From assembly GCF_018449725.1 (NCBI RefSeq), contig NZ_JAAVVC010000014.1:1-64000 (forward strand): 64,000 bases of DNA, given 5' to 3'. A model generated the notes under the pieces. That model was not told the origin of the DNA, did no database searches, and saw only the letters and a program-made list of their open reading frames with translations. Made by a program: the position numbers and the translations under genes. Shown here in pieces: positions 43,796 to 53,023 of the stretch (its first letter is position 1; the number at the start of each line of letters is the position of its first letter). The stretch is from Pseudomonas sp. dw_612 (GTDB lineage Bacteria > Pseudomonadota > Gammaproteobacteria > Pseudomonadales > Pseudomonadaceae).

Positions 43796-44446
43796 ATGCC
43801 TGAAACCTCAACCGCCATCGCCGATATCCACATGCTCGACAGCGGCTACTCCCGCGAAGCACGCTCCTTGCTGTACCAGGCTTACCGCCACGAGCCGACC
43901 TTCGGCTACCTGTTCGAAGCCGAGCGCCCGGGATACGAGCAACGGGTTCGGGCGACGGTGCGTGAACTGGTCAAGCAACACTTCCTGCAGGATTTGCCGG
44001 CCATCGGCCTGTTGGTCAACGACCGCTTGATCGGCATCGCTTTGATCGCGCCGCCGCAACGCCGGTTGGGCATCACCGAAAGCTGGGCCTGGCGCCTTCG
44101 CATGGTGCTCAGCACCGGGTTCCGCTGCACCCGGCGCTACCTCGAATACCACGATGCGGTCGCGGCCTGCGTGCCGTCCGACGCCGTGCATGTGCTGCCA
44201 TTGCTGGGGATTCACCCGCAATTCCAGGGCAAACACTTCGGCGAGCAACTGCTACAAGCGGTGCACAACTGGTGCGCCGTGGATGAGCACTCGGAAGGGG
44301 TGATCCTCGACACCGGGAATCCGCGTTATCTGGAGTTCTATAAGCGTCAGGGCTATGAGGAAATCGGTGAAGTGGCGGTAGGACCGATCCGCGAGCACGT
44401 GTTTTTCCACGCCAATCCCCAGGTGTTACAAACAGCAACGGCATAA
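43796..44446 (+). CDS. GNAT family N-acetyltransferase
   Basis: A 216-residue acetyltransferase. The acetyl-CoA segment is IHPQFQGKHFGEQLLQAV at about residues 141-158, followed by the C-terminal LDTGNPRYLEFYKRQGYEEIGEV typical of GNAT domains. The ATG at 43796 follows GGGGAGAT. Substrate unknown. It lies alone between xthA and tamA. Confidence 0.85.
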   Translation: MPETSTAIADIHMLDSGYSREARSLLYQAYRHEPTFGYLFEAERPGYEQRVRATVRELVKQHFLQDLPAIGLLVNDRLIGIALIAPPQRRLGITESWAWRLRMVLSTGFRCTRRYLEYHDAVAACVPSDAVHVLPLLGIHPQFQGKHFGEQLLQAVHNWCAVDEHSEGVILDTGNPRYLEFYKRQGYEEIGEVAVGPIREHVFFHANPQVLQTATA

Positions 44447-44474
44447 AGGTAGAACTTTCCCGGCACCCCAGGCT

Positions 44475-44500
44475 CTATCACGCTCCCAAGCTCGTGATAG
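44475..44500. promoter_or_regulatory. Hairpin upstream of tamA
   Basis: CTATCACG-N10-CGTGATAG, a perfect 8-bp stem ending 11 bases before the tamA ATG. Role unknown: leader hairpin or operator. Confidence 0.5.
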
Positions 44501-44511
44501 CATCCGCGCCT

Positions 44512-46239
44512 ATGAAGTTTCCAGGAAGATTTACCAGTGGCGTGCTCCTGCTGTTATCCAGCTGCACGGCGCTGGCGCAAAGTGAATTGGATGTGCGGAT
44601 CAAACCGTCCAACGATGAACTGAAAGCCAATATAGAGGGCTATATCGGCAGCCTCGGCGATCGTGACGAAGAAGCTTTGCTGCGCTTCAGTCGGGGTGCC
44701 GAGGAACAGGCGCGCAAGGCCGCCCAGGCCTTGGGTTATTACCAGCCGCAGATCGACAGCGAAGTGAAGGGCGGCGAGAAGCCGCGCCTGACGCTGAAGA
44801 TCGACCCCGGCGAACCGATCCATTTGCGCAACGTCACCGTGCGCATCGACGGGCCGGCCGGCGCTCTCAAATCCTTTCGCAAGCCGCCACCAGAGCTGCT
44901 CAAGCCCGGCGCGGTGCTCAACCATGGGCATTACGAAGACGCCAAGCGCCTGATCCAGAACCAGGCCTCGCGCTTCGGCTTTTTCAGCGGCCATTTCACC
45001 AGTCAGAAACTCTTGGTGGACCCGCGTGCGGGTGTGGCCGACGTTGAATTGATCTACGACAGCGGCCCGCGTTACGCCTTGGGTAAAGTCACGTTCGAAG
45101 GCGACACGCCGTTCGACGAAGACCTGCTGCAACGCATGGTGCCGTTCAAGGCCGGCGCGCCATATGACTCCGAACTGATCGCCGAACTCAACCAGGCCCT
45201 GCAATCCAGCGGCTATTTCGAAGGCGTGCGCGTGGACGCTGCACCGACTGCGTCCAAGGACGATGTGATTCCGGTGGCGGTCAAGCTCGACACCCGCAAG
45301 CCGCGCACCATGGGCCTCGGTTTGGGCTATTCCACCGACGTCGGGCCTCGGATCAAGGCCAACTGGACCCGGCACTGGGTCAACCCCCAGGGCGACAGCT
45401 ATGGTTGGGAAGCCGAACTGTCGGCGCCACGGCAGAACGTCGGGGTGTTCTACGACATTCCGCTGGACCCGCCGCTGACCGACAAACTGCGCTGGGCCGC
45501 CGGTTATCAATATGAAGAAATCGCCGGCACCGATTCCCTGAGCAAGTTGCTGACCCTCGGCCCCGAATGGCACAGCAAGTTGCCCAGCGGCTGGCAGCGT
45601 GTGGTGTCGCTCAAGTGGCAGCGCGAGGAATACGAGCTGGGCGATGACTCGGGCTTGAGCACATTGCTGATGCCCGGCGTCAGCTATTCGTACCTGAAAA
45701 GCGATAACCGCATCGACCCGCACAACGGCTATCGCCTGACTTTCGAAACCAAAGTGGCCAAGGAAGGGCTCGGTTCGGACACTAACTTGCTGTACGGCAC
45801 CGCGCTGGTCAAAGGCCTGACCACCGTTTTCGACAAACACCGTTTCCTCGGTCGCGTGCAGGTCGGCGGCAGCGCCACCAACGGCTACAAATCGGTGCCG
45901 CCATCGTTGCGCTTCTTCGCCGGTGGCGATCAGAGCGTGCGCGGTTACGACTATCAAAGTCTGTCCCCGGAAAACTCCGACGGCGACCGCATCGGTGGCC
46001 GCTACATGATTGCCGCCAGTGCCGAATACCAATATTCCATCGCCGAAAAATGGCGAATCGCGACCTTTATCGACCAAGGCAACTCTTTCAACACACTCGA
46101 ACTGCCGAACCTCAAGACCGGCATCGGTATCGGTGTGCGCTGGGTTTCGCCGGTAGGGCCGATCCGCCTCGACCTGGCCCACGCGATGGACGACGACGGC
46201 GGCATTCGACTGCACTTTTCAATGGGGCCTGAGCTGTGA
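44512..46239 (+). CDS. tamA: Outer-membrane translocation and assembly protein TamA
   Basis: A 575-residue Omp85-family protein. A signal peptide (residues 1 to about 23), three POTRA domains (to about residue 260) and a C-terminal 16-strand barrel ending in DDDGGIRLHFSMGPEL, with the family motif FFAGGDQSVRGYDYQSL. It forms a complex with TamB that links outer and inner membranes for autotransporter assembly or phospholipid movement. Its stop overlaps the tamB start. Confidence 0.93.
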   Translation: MKFPGRFTSGVLLLLSSCTALAQSELDVRIKPSNDELKANIEGYIGSLGDRDEEALLRFSRGAEEQARKAAQALGYYQPQIDSEVKGGEKPRLTLKIDPGEPIHLRNVTVRIDGPAGALKSFRKPPPELLKPGAVLNHGHYEDAKRLIQNQASRFGFFSGHFTSQKLLVDPRAGVADVELIYDSGPRYALGKVTFEGDTPFDEDLLQRMVPFKAGAPYDSELIAELNQALQSSGYFEGVRVDAAPTASKDDVIPVAVKLDTRKPRTMGLGLGYSTDVGPRIKANWTRHWVNPQGDSYGWEAELSAPRQNVGVFYDIPLDPPLTDKLRWAAGYQYEEIAGTDSLSKLLTLGPEWHSKLPSGWQRVVSLKWQREEYELGDDSGLSTLLMPGVSYSYLKSDNRIDPHNGYRLTFETKVAKEGLGSDTNLLYGTALVKGLTTVFDKHRFLGRVQVGGSATNGYKSVPPSLRFFAGGDQSVRGYDYQSLSPENSDGDRIGGRYMIAASAEYQYSIAEKWRIATFIDQGNSFNTLELPNLKTGIGIGVRWVSPVGPIRLDLAHAMDDDGGIRLHFSMGPEL

Positions 46240-49200
46240 AGCGTGGTTTGAAAATTTCACTGGCGGCGCTTCTGGCGCTGTTGATGCTGATCGTGTTGGC
46301 CGTGGCCACGGTGCTGGGCACGGCGACGGGCAGTCGTTGGGCACTGGGTTTTGTGCCGGGTTTGACCGTGGAGAATTTCCAGGGCCGTTTGGGCGGGCAG
46401 TGGAGCGCCGATCATCTGCTGTGGCAGCAGGACAGCAGTCGGGTTGAACTGAATAAAGTGATTTTCGCCTGGTCGCCGCTGTGCCTGACGCGCATGACCT
46501 TGTGCGTCGATCAGTTGCAAACCGATCAAGTCAGCCTGCAATTTCCGCCCGGCGCTGAAGAAGAAAGCAGCGGCCCTATCACTCTCCCAGACTTGAAGCT
46601 GCCGCTGGCGATTGAACTGGGTGACGTCAAGGTCGGCCGCCTGCTGTTCAACGGCAGCGAAGAACTCAAGGGCCTGCAACTGGCGGCGCACTGGACGGCG
46701 AAAGGGATGCAGATCGACTCGGTGCAATTGCAACGGGATGACCTGAGCCTGAATCTCTCCGGTCTGCTGCAACCCGGCGGCAATTGGCCGTTGACCGCCG
46801 AAGGCAAGCTGACACTATCGACGCCCGCGCCGTGGACGCTGGCGTTGAAGGTCGAAGGCGACCTGCTGAAAACCTTGAACCTCAAGGCCGACAGCAGCGG
46901 TTACCTCGACGGACAACTGACCGGCGAACTGCAACCGCTGGTGGAAAACCTGCCGGCCAAGGTGCGAATCACCGCCGATGGCTTCAAGCCCGCCGCCGAC
47001 CTGCCGGACACCCTGCAACTCAATCAACTCGAACTCACCGGCGACGGCGACCTGAAAAACGGTTACCAATTGCTCGGCAAAGCCACGTTGCCCGCAGAGC
47101 TTGGTCCCGTCGCGCTGATGCTGCAAGGCAAGGTCGACGCCAAGGGCGCGCAGATTGTCGGCCTCGACTTGACCGCCAACGACAAGCAAAGCCTCAAACT
47201 CACCGGCAACCTCGACTGGAGCAAAGGTCTGACCGCCCAGGCGAACATCGATTGGCTGGACTTCCCGTGGCATCGGCTTTATCCGCTGATCGATGAGCCG
47301 CAAGTCGCGCTGCGCAGCTTCAACGGCGAAGTCTCCTACACCGACGGAAAATACCTCGGCAACTTCAAAGCCGCACTCGATGGCCCGGCCGGGGCGTTCA
47401 GTCTGAGCAGCCCGTTCGCGGGCGATCTGACAAAAATCTACCTGCAACAATTCCAACTCGAAGCCGGGCAGGGCAAGGCCGAAGGCCACCTGAACCTGCA
47501 ATTCGCCGATGGCATCGCTTGGGACACGGCGCTGGACCTGTCGGCGATCAACCCGGCGTACTGGATGGCGGAGTTGCCGGGCACCTTGGCCGGACCGTTG
47601 CGTAGCAAAGGCGAGATGAAGAACGAAAAACTCAGCCTGAGCGCCGACCTCGATTTGAAGGGCAAACTGCGCGGCCAGCCGGCGGTGATCCAGGCCAAGG
47701 CCGATGGCGCCGGGGATCAATGGAACCTCAATGCACTGCAGATTCGCCTTGGCGACAACAGCATCAACGGCAAGGGCAGCCTGCAACAGAAACTCGCCGG
47801 GCAGATCGATATCAAGCTGCCGCGCCTGGCCCAACTCTGGCCGCAACTGCGCGGGCAGCTCAATGGTCGGGTTGACGTCGCCGGCACGCTCAAGGCCCCC
47901 CAAGGCAAACTCGGTCTGCAAGGCTCGCAACTGGCCTTCGAAGACAATCGCCTGCAAAGCCTGAACCTCGATGCCACCCTCGACAGTGCGCAACGGGCGA
48001 AGATCGACCTCAAGGGCAGCGGCATTCAGGCCGGGGAAACCTCGTTGGGGATGCTGACCGCCAGTGGTCAGGGCGATATCAAGAACCAGAAACTCAGCCT
48101 CGACCTGCAAGGCCCGCAATTGAAACTGGCCCTCGGCCTCGACGGTGCGCTGGACAAGGGCAACTGGCGCGGACGCCTGGCCAGCGGTGATATTCAGGCT
48201 GGCGGTCAGGACTGGAAGCTGCAAGGGCCGGCGAAGCTTGAGCGATTGGCGGACGGCAGGATCAATTTTGGCGCCCATTGCTGGATGTCCGGCCCGGCCA
48301 GCTTGTGCGGCGAAGACCAACGCCTGATGCCGGAACCGAAGCTGCGTTATCACCTCAAGCAATTCCCGATCGACAGCCTCGCCCAATGGCTGCCGAAGGA
48401 TTTCGCCTGGAAGGGCAAGCTCAACGCCGACCTGCAACTGGACCTGCCGGCCAGCGGCCCGAATGGTCAGATCAGCATCGATGCCAGCGGCGGCACCTTG
48501 CGCATGAAAGAGAAGGATCAGTGGCTGGACTTCCCGTACCAGACCCTGAAGCTCACCAGTAAACTTACGCCCAAGCGCATCGACACCGACCTCAACTTCG
48601 TCGGCGGCAAGCTCGGCGAACTGATGGTGCAGGCGCAGATCAATCCGCTGGCGAAGAACAAACCGCTAACCGGCTCGTTCCGCCTCAACGGTCTGGACTT
48701 GTCGGTGGCGCGGCCGTTTGTGCCGATGGTCGAAAAACTCACCGGCCGTTTGAATGGCAGTGGCACGCTCTCGGGTGGGTTGTTGACGCCACTGGTCAAC
48801 GGCAACCTGATGCTCAGCGATGGCGAGGTGTCCGGGGCTGAATTGCCGATGGAGTTGCAAGCCTTGCAGCTGCGGGCGGTGATTGCCGGTGAAACCGTGC
48901 AATTGAACGGCGGCTGGAAAAGCGGCAAGACCGGGCAGGGCAGTTTGAACGGCAACATCGCCTGGGGTCAGGCGCTGGTGGTGGACCTGACGCTGAAAGG
49001 CACGCAGCTGCCGGTCACCGTCGAGCCCTACGCCAAGCTCGAAGTGGCGCCGGACCTGAAGATTTCGATGAAGGGCGACGAACTGGCCATCGCCGGCAAA
49101 GTGCTGGTGCCCAAGGGCGAAATCACCGTGCGTGAATTGCCGCCGTCGACGGTCAAGGTTTCCGATGACACGGTAATCGTCGGTGCGCAAACCGAACAAG

Positions 49201-49904
49201 GCAAACCGCCGATCGCCATGAAAATGGACATCGATGTGGTGGTTGGTGACGACAAACTCAGCTTTGCCGGGTTTGGCCTGACCGCCAATCTGCAAGGGCA
49301 TGTGCACATTGGCGACAACATGGATACGCGCGGGGAGCTGTGGCTTAACGATGGTCGTTACCGCGCCTATGGCCAGCGACTGACCGTGCGCCGGGCGCGT
49401 TTGCTGTTCGCCGGGCCCATTGATCAGCCGTACCTGGACATCGAAGCGATTCGCCAGACCGACGACATCATCGCCGGTATTCGCCTGAGCGGTAGCGCCG
49501 AGCAGCCCACCACGCAAATCTTCTCCGAACCGGCGATGAGCCAGGAACAGGCGCTGTCTTATCTGGTGCTCGGGCGTCCGTTGAGCACCAATGGTGAAGA
49601 CAACAACATGCTCGCCCAAGCGGCGCTTGGGTTGGGCTTGATGGGCAGTTCCGGGGTGACCAGCGGTTTGGCCAAGGACCTGGGGATTCAGGATTTCCAG
49701 CTCGACACCCAAGGCAGCGGCAACACGACGGCGGTGGTGGCCAGCGGCAATATTTCCGAGAAACTCAGTTTGCGTTATGGCGTCGGCGTGTTTGAACCGG
49801 CGAACACCATTGCCCTGCGCTACAAGCTGAGCAAAAAGGTTTACGTGGAAGTGGCCAGCGGCGTGGCCAGTTCGCTGGATATCTTCTATAAGCGGGATTT
49901 TTGA
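46236..49904 (+). CDS. tamB: Translocation and assembly module protein TamB
   Basis: A 1222-residue AsmA-like bridge protein. One inner-membrane anchor (residues about 8-27), then a long repetitive beta-helical groove, and a C-terminal DUF490 domain beginning about residue 860 (SGSFRLNGLDL ... NMDTRGELWLNDGRYRAYGQRL ... FSEPAMSQEQALSYLVLGRPL). Starts at a GTG overlapping the tamA stop (GTGA). Length is near that of E. coli TamB. Confidence 0.94.
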   Translation: MKRGLKISLAALLALLMLIVLAVATVLGTATGSRWALGFVPGLTVENFQGRLGGQWSADHLLWQQDSSRVELNKVIFAWSPLCLTRMTLCVDQLQTDQVSLQFPPGAEEESSGPITLPDLKLPLAIELGDVKVGRLLFNGSEELKGLQLAAHWTAKGMQIDSVQLQRDDLSLNLSGLLQPGGNWPLTAEGKLTLSTPAPWTLALKVEGDLLKTLNLKADSSGYLDGQLTGELQPLVENLPAKVRITADGFKPAADLPDTLQLNQLELTGDGDLKNGYQLLGKATLPAELGPVALMLQGKVDAKGAQIVGLDLTANDKQSLKLTGNLDWSKGLTAQANIDWLDFPWHRLYPLIDEPQVALRSFNGEVSYTDGKYLGNFKAALDGPAGAFSLSSPFAGDLTKIYLQQFQLEAGQGKAEGHLNLQFADGIAWDTALDLSAINPAYWMAELPGTLAGPLRSKGEMKNEKLSLSADLDLKGKLRGQPAVIQAKADGAGDQWNLNALQIRLGDNSINGKGSLQQKLAGQIDIKLPRLAQLWPQLRGQLNGRVDVAGTLKAPQGKLGLQGSQLAFEDNRLQSLNLDATLDSAQRAKIDLKGSGIQAGETSLGMLTASGQGDIKNQKLSLDLQGPQLKLALGLDGALDKGNWRGRLASGDIQAGGQDWKLQGPAKLERLADGRINFGAHCWMSGPASLCGEDQRLMPEPKLRYHLKQFPIDSLAQWLPKDFAWKGKLNADLQLDLPASGPNGQISIDASGGTLRMKEKDQWLDFPYQTLKLTSKLTPKRIDTDLNFVGGKLGELMVQAQINPLAKNKPLTGSFRLNGLDLSVARPFVPMVEKLTGRLNGSGTLSGGLLTPLVNGNLMLSDGEVSGAELPMELQALQLRAVIAGETVQLNGGWKSGKTGQGSLNGNIAWGQALVVDLTLKGTQLPVTVEPYAKLEVAPDLKISMKGDELAIAGKVLVPKGEITVRELPPSTVKVSDDTVIVGAQTEQGKPPIAMKMDIDVVVGDDKLSFAGFGLTANLQGHVHIGDNMDTRGELWLNDGRYRAYGQRLTVRRARLLFAGPIDQPYLDIEAIRQTDDIIAGIRLSGSAEQPTTQIFSEPAMSQEQALSYLVLGRPLSTNGEDNNMLAQAALGLGLMGSSGVTSGLAKDLGIQDFQLDTQGSGNTTAVVASGNISEKLSLRYGVGVFEPANTIALRYKLSKKVYVEVASGVASSLDIFYKRDF

Positions 49905-49919
49905 TTTAACGCAGACTTC

Positions 49920-49976
49920 AAAAGCCCTCCTGCCTCTTTATGTAATAACGACATGAAGTAGGCAAGGAGGGCTTTT
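49920..49976. terminator. Bidirectional terminator after tamB
   Basis: AAAAGCCCTCCTGCC and GGCAAGGAGGGCTTTT form a long stem with T- or A-rich flanks on either strand; the loop region holds a further partial stem. Confidence 0.85.
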
Positions 49977-50375
49977 GTGTGTGGGACTATTCGTTCTGGG
50001 GTATCAGACAAGTTGTCAGAGTTTGGATGATTGATACTTATAGCTTGTAGGTTGTGCTGTCGCCTTCGGTAGGTAATAGCTGTTCTTGTTGGTTTTTCGG
50101 GTTTTTCTGGTTTGTGTTAGCAATGATAAATATCAATGTATTCAGTGGGTTGGTGGTGGTTTTTATTTGAAGATTTAGTTGTTCTACGTGTTTTTGTATT
50201 TGGTCTTTCGACATGTTTTGATGTTTTTTACGCATTGAGAGCAGTTTTTTGAAGTGTGTGTCTGTACTAGGATAAGCCATCGCAATTGATGCGATGTTGA
50301 TTTATCTGACTGGGCTAATAACAAGTCGTAGATGGATGATGACTAACCCTTAAGTGCAAACATGGAGTGACAAGC
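49977..50375. other. AT-rich intergenic patch
   Basis: About 400 bases of much lower GC than the flanks, holding only the doubtful 80-residue frame. No repeats or terminal inverted repeats that would mark an element are visible. Confidence 0.6.
50038..50280 (-). CDS. Hypothetical small protein in an AT-rich patch
   Basis: An 80-residue open frame with many Lys, Asn, Gln and Thr residues, unlike the surrounding GC-rich genes. No signal peptide, domain or clear ribosome site; the frame may be accidental. It could be a recently acquired small gene. Confidence 0.3.
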   Translation of the reverse strand: MAYPSTDTHFKKLLSMRKKHQNMSKDQIQKHVEQLNLQIKTTTNPLNTLIFIIANTNQKNPKNQQEQLLPTEGDSTTYKL

Positions 50376-50795
50376 ATGACCGGTAATATCAAGAAAATTT
50401 CCGCTGGGGTCGTTGTGATGATGGCAATGATGGCTAACGCCTATGCCGACAACGCGTGCCCGGGCGTCGACGCGATTCAGCAGACAGCAATAGAGGGTGG
50501 CGGCTTTGTTTACACCGCCTCTGCGGCTAAAGGTCTGCAATGGACCGGCGAAAACCCGATGGCTGAAAAGAACGACTTGAAAGCGGTGGCGTTCAAGGAA
50601 GCGTATGTCGTCAACGCGAAGAATTTCGTGGCATGCGATTACGTAGGTTCGAAACGTGAAGGCGTGCGAATGGCGCTGAAAACCGTTGATGCAGTGACAC
50701 CGGTCGGGACCGCTTGGGTTAACGAAACCCAGCCCGACGGCAGCGTGCTTCCTCGTTGCGCTGGTGTGACGCCAGAGCAGTGCACGTTCAAGTAA
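50376..50795 (+). CDS. Small secreted protein, probably DUF3757-like
   Basis: A 139-residue protein with a signal peptide ending at about AYA (residue 24). The mature part has four cysteines (CPGVD, VACDY, PRCAG, EQCTFK) and tryptophans (LQWTG, TAWVN). The order of CPGVDAIQQ, a W-containing strand and a C-terminal CxxxxPEQC agrees loosely with DUF3757, a Pseudomonas family of small exported proteins of unknown function. The ATG at 50376 follows GGAG by eight bases. Confidence 0.72.
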   Translation: MTGNIKKISAGVVVMMAMMANAYADNACPGVDAIQQTAIEGGGFVYTASAAKGLQWTGENPMAEKNDLKAVAFKEAYVVNAKNFVACDYVGSKREGVRMALKTVDAVTPVGTAWVNETQPDGSVLPRCAGVTPEQCTFK

Positions 50796-50865
50796 GTGCA
50801 TCTTGTGTCGGCTCGGTTCAAGCCTGAGTCGACCGTTCGTTAGCGCTTCGCTTAAAGAACCAGAA

Positions 50866-50947
50866 GCAAAAAGATCGCAGCCTTCGGCAGCTCTTACGGG
50901 TGGAACACAACCTCTGTAGGAGCTGCCGAAGGCTGCGATCTTTTTGC
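50866..50947. repeat. Inverted repeat of the AAAGATCGCAGCCTTCGGC family
   Basis: GCAAAAAGATCGCAGCCTTC and its reverse complement around CTCTTAC...GTAGGAG; also likely terminates the small secreted-protein transcript. Confidence 0.88.
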
Positions 50948-51008
50948 TTTTTCACCCCGCCACTGATCAGCTAAATACAAAGCATCCTAACTATTACGTT
51001 GACATTCG

Positions 51009-51020
51009 CTGCCTAGGCAG
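51009..51020. promoter_or_regulatory. MarR-type operator
   Basis: CTGCCTAGGCAG, a perfect 12-bp palindrome upstream of the MarR gene. Confidence 0.8.
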
Positions 51021-51041
51021 TAACATCTCGACATACATTCT

Positions 51042-51053
51042 CTGCCTAGGCAG
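51042..51053. promoter_or_regulatory. MarR-type operator
   Basis: Second identical CTGCCTAGGCAG, 33 bases downstream of the first (about three turns) and 15 bases before the MarR start. Confidence 0.8.
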
Positions 51054-51068
51054 CTAATTGGTGGTCAG

Positions 51069-51542
51069 ATGAAGCATTTCACCCCTGAACAATTCAAGCA
51101 TTGCCACCTCGGCCTTTTGCTCGGGCGCGCCGCGCTGCTCAAGGACCGGATCATCGACACGCACATGGAACCCCACGGCATCACCGCCGCGCAGTTCAAA
51201 GTGCTGATCATCATGGCCCAGTTCGGCGTCGATACCCCGGCCGAGTTGTGCCGGCACCTGTCGCTGGACAGCGGTTCGATGACCCGCATGCTCGATCGTC
51301 TCGAACAGAAAGGTTTCCTCGCCCGCCAACGCTCCGAGGCCGACCGCCGTCAGGTGCAACTGGTGTTGACCGAACAAGGCCAGCAATTGACTGACCGTCT
51401 GCCGGACATCGGCGCCGACGCCATGAATGAACTGGCCGGCGCTATTACTCCGGACGAGTTGAAGACCCTGGAACAGATCCTGAAGAAAATCTTGGTGGCA
51501 GCCGGTGACTCGATCACCCTGCTGCGGGTAGGTGATAAATGA
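51069..51542 (+). CDS. MarR family regulator of an efflux operon
   Basis: A 157-residue winged-helix regulator. MKHFTPEQFKHCHLGLLLGRAALLKDRIID, then DTPAELCRHLSLDSGSMTRMLDRLEQKGFL (recognition helix), EADRRQVQLVLTEQG as the wing. Two identical palindromes lie in its promoter. It is the first gene of a four-gene operon with NodT-type outer-membrane factor, EmrA and EmrB; the stop overlaps the next ATG. It probably represses the operon until a drug or phenolic ligand binds. Confidence 0.9.
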   Translation: MKHFTPEQFKHCHLGLLLGRAALLKDRIIDTHMEPHGITAAQFKVLIIMAQFGVDTPAELCRHLSLDSGSMTRMLDRLEQKGFLARQRSEADRRQVQLVLTEQGQQLTDRLPDIGADAMNELAGAITPDELKTLEQILKKILVAAGDSITLLRVGDK

Positions 51543-53008
51543 GCAGCAAAACCTTGCGTGCCAGCCTGAGCCTGGTGCTGGCGTCGATGATCCTGGCCGG
51601 TTGCGCCAGTTACAGCGGCTTGCACACCGAAGGCAAAAGCGTCGATGCGAAAAGCCTCAAGGCCGGGCAATCCCTCACGGGCGTGACCTTGTCCCCGGCG
51701 GCCTGGCCGAAAAGCGACTGGTGGAAAAGCCTCGGCGACCCACAGCTCGACGGTCTGATCCGCGAAGCCCTGCACGACAGCCCCGACATGCAAATCGCCG
51801 ACGCCCGCGCCCACCAGGCCAGCGCTGCCGCGTATGCCGCCGATGCCGCGCGGATGCCGACCCTCGATGCCAGCGCCGGTGTCAGCCGTTCGCGCCTGGC
51901 CAAAGATCAAGACCCGCTGGGGCAGGGCGATGCCTATGCCACCGTGCGCAACATCAGCGCCAGCTTCAATTACAACTTCGACCTCTGGGGCGGTCAGCGT
52001 GACGCCTGGGAAGCTGCGTTGGGCCAGGCCCGCGCCGCCGAAGTCGACCAACAGGCCGCGCAACTGACCTTGTCCGCCGACGTCGCTCGCGCCTACAGCG
52101 ATCTGGGGCAGGCGCACATCGTTTATGACCTGGCCAATGAAGACCTCAAACGCACCAAGCAAATGCTCGACCTGAGCCAGCGTCGCTTGAGTTCCGGGAT
52201 CGACAGTCAGTATCAGTTCCAGCAGACCGAAAGCCTGGAAGCCAGCTCCGAAGCCAGTCTGATCGATGCGGAAAAACGCCTGAACAGCGCGAAAATCGCC
52301 CTGGCCGTGCTGCTGGGCAAAGGCCCGGATCGCGGCAATGAAATCGCCCGCCCGAAAATCCTCCAGGCCAGCGCCGTGGCTTTGCCGTCGGTGCTGCCGG
52401 CGGAATTGCTCGGTCGTCGCCCGGACCTGGTGGCAGCGCGCTGGCGGGTCGAGGCCGCGAGCAAGGACATCGCTGCGAGCAAGACCCAGTTCTATCCGAA
52501 CCTGAACCTTACCGCCGCCGCGGGTGCCGAATCCTTATTGGGTGACGCGATGTTCGGTTCGGCCAGTCGCTTCTTCAATATTGCCCCGACCATTTCGGTG
52601 CCGATTTTCGACGGTGGCCGCTTGCGCGCCAACCTCGATGCCCGCGACGCCGACTATGACCTGGCGGTGGCGCAGTACAACAAGAGTCTGGTCAAGGCCC
52701 TGGGGGATGTGAGCGACACCATCAACCAGTTGCGCGATATCGGCCGGCAGATTGGTGCCCAGCAGCACGCCACCGAGATTGCCCAGGACTCTTACAACAC
52801 CGTGGTCCAGCGCTACGGTTCCGGCATCGGCAATTACCTGGACGTGCTCAGCATCGAACAGCAATTGCTCCAGGCCCAGCGTCAACTGGCCAACCTGAAT
52901 GCCGAGCAGATCGATTTGTCGATCCAACTGATGCAGGCGCTCGGCGGCGGCTTCCAGGCCGACACCCTCGCCTCGGCCAATCCAGCTCCAGCCAAGCTGA
53001 ACAACTAA
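51539..53008 (+). CDS. Outer-membrane efflux lipoprotein, NodT family
   Basis: A 489-residue TolC-like outer-membrane factor. The lipobox is LAGC at residues 20-23, so it is a lipoprotein. Two copies of the OMF fold follow, with coiled-coil helices of the alpha barrel, NFDLWGGQRDAWEAAL, LLGRRPDLVAARWRVE and a C-terminal LNAEQIDLSIQLMQALGGG. It should form the outer channel for the downstream EmrAB-type pump. Confidence 0.92.
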   Translation: MSSKTLRASLSLVLASMILAGCASYSGLHTEGKSVDAKSLKAGQSLTGVTLSPAAWPKSDWWKSLGDPQLDGLIREALHDSPDMQIADARAHQASAAAYAADAARMPTLDASAGVSRSRLAKDQDPLGQGDAYATVRNISASFNYNFDLWGGQRDAWEAALGQARAAEVDQQAAQLTLSADVARAYSDLGQAHIVYDLANEDLKRTKQMLDLSQRRLSSGIDSQYQFQQTESLEASSEASLIDAEKRLNSAKIALAVLLGKGPDRGNEIARPKILQASAVALPSVLPAELLGRRPDLVAARWRVEAASKDIAASKTQFYPNLNLTAAAGAESLLGDAMFGSASRFFNIAPTISVPIFDGGRLRANLDARDADYDLAVAQYNKSLVKALGDVSDTINQLRDIGRQIGAQQHATEIAQDSYNTVVQRYGSGIGNYLDVLSIEQQLLQAQRQLANLNAEQIDLSIQLMQALGGGFQADTLASANPAPAKLNN

Positions 53009-53023
53009 TTCAAGGTATCTGTC

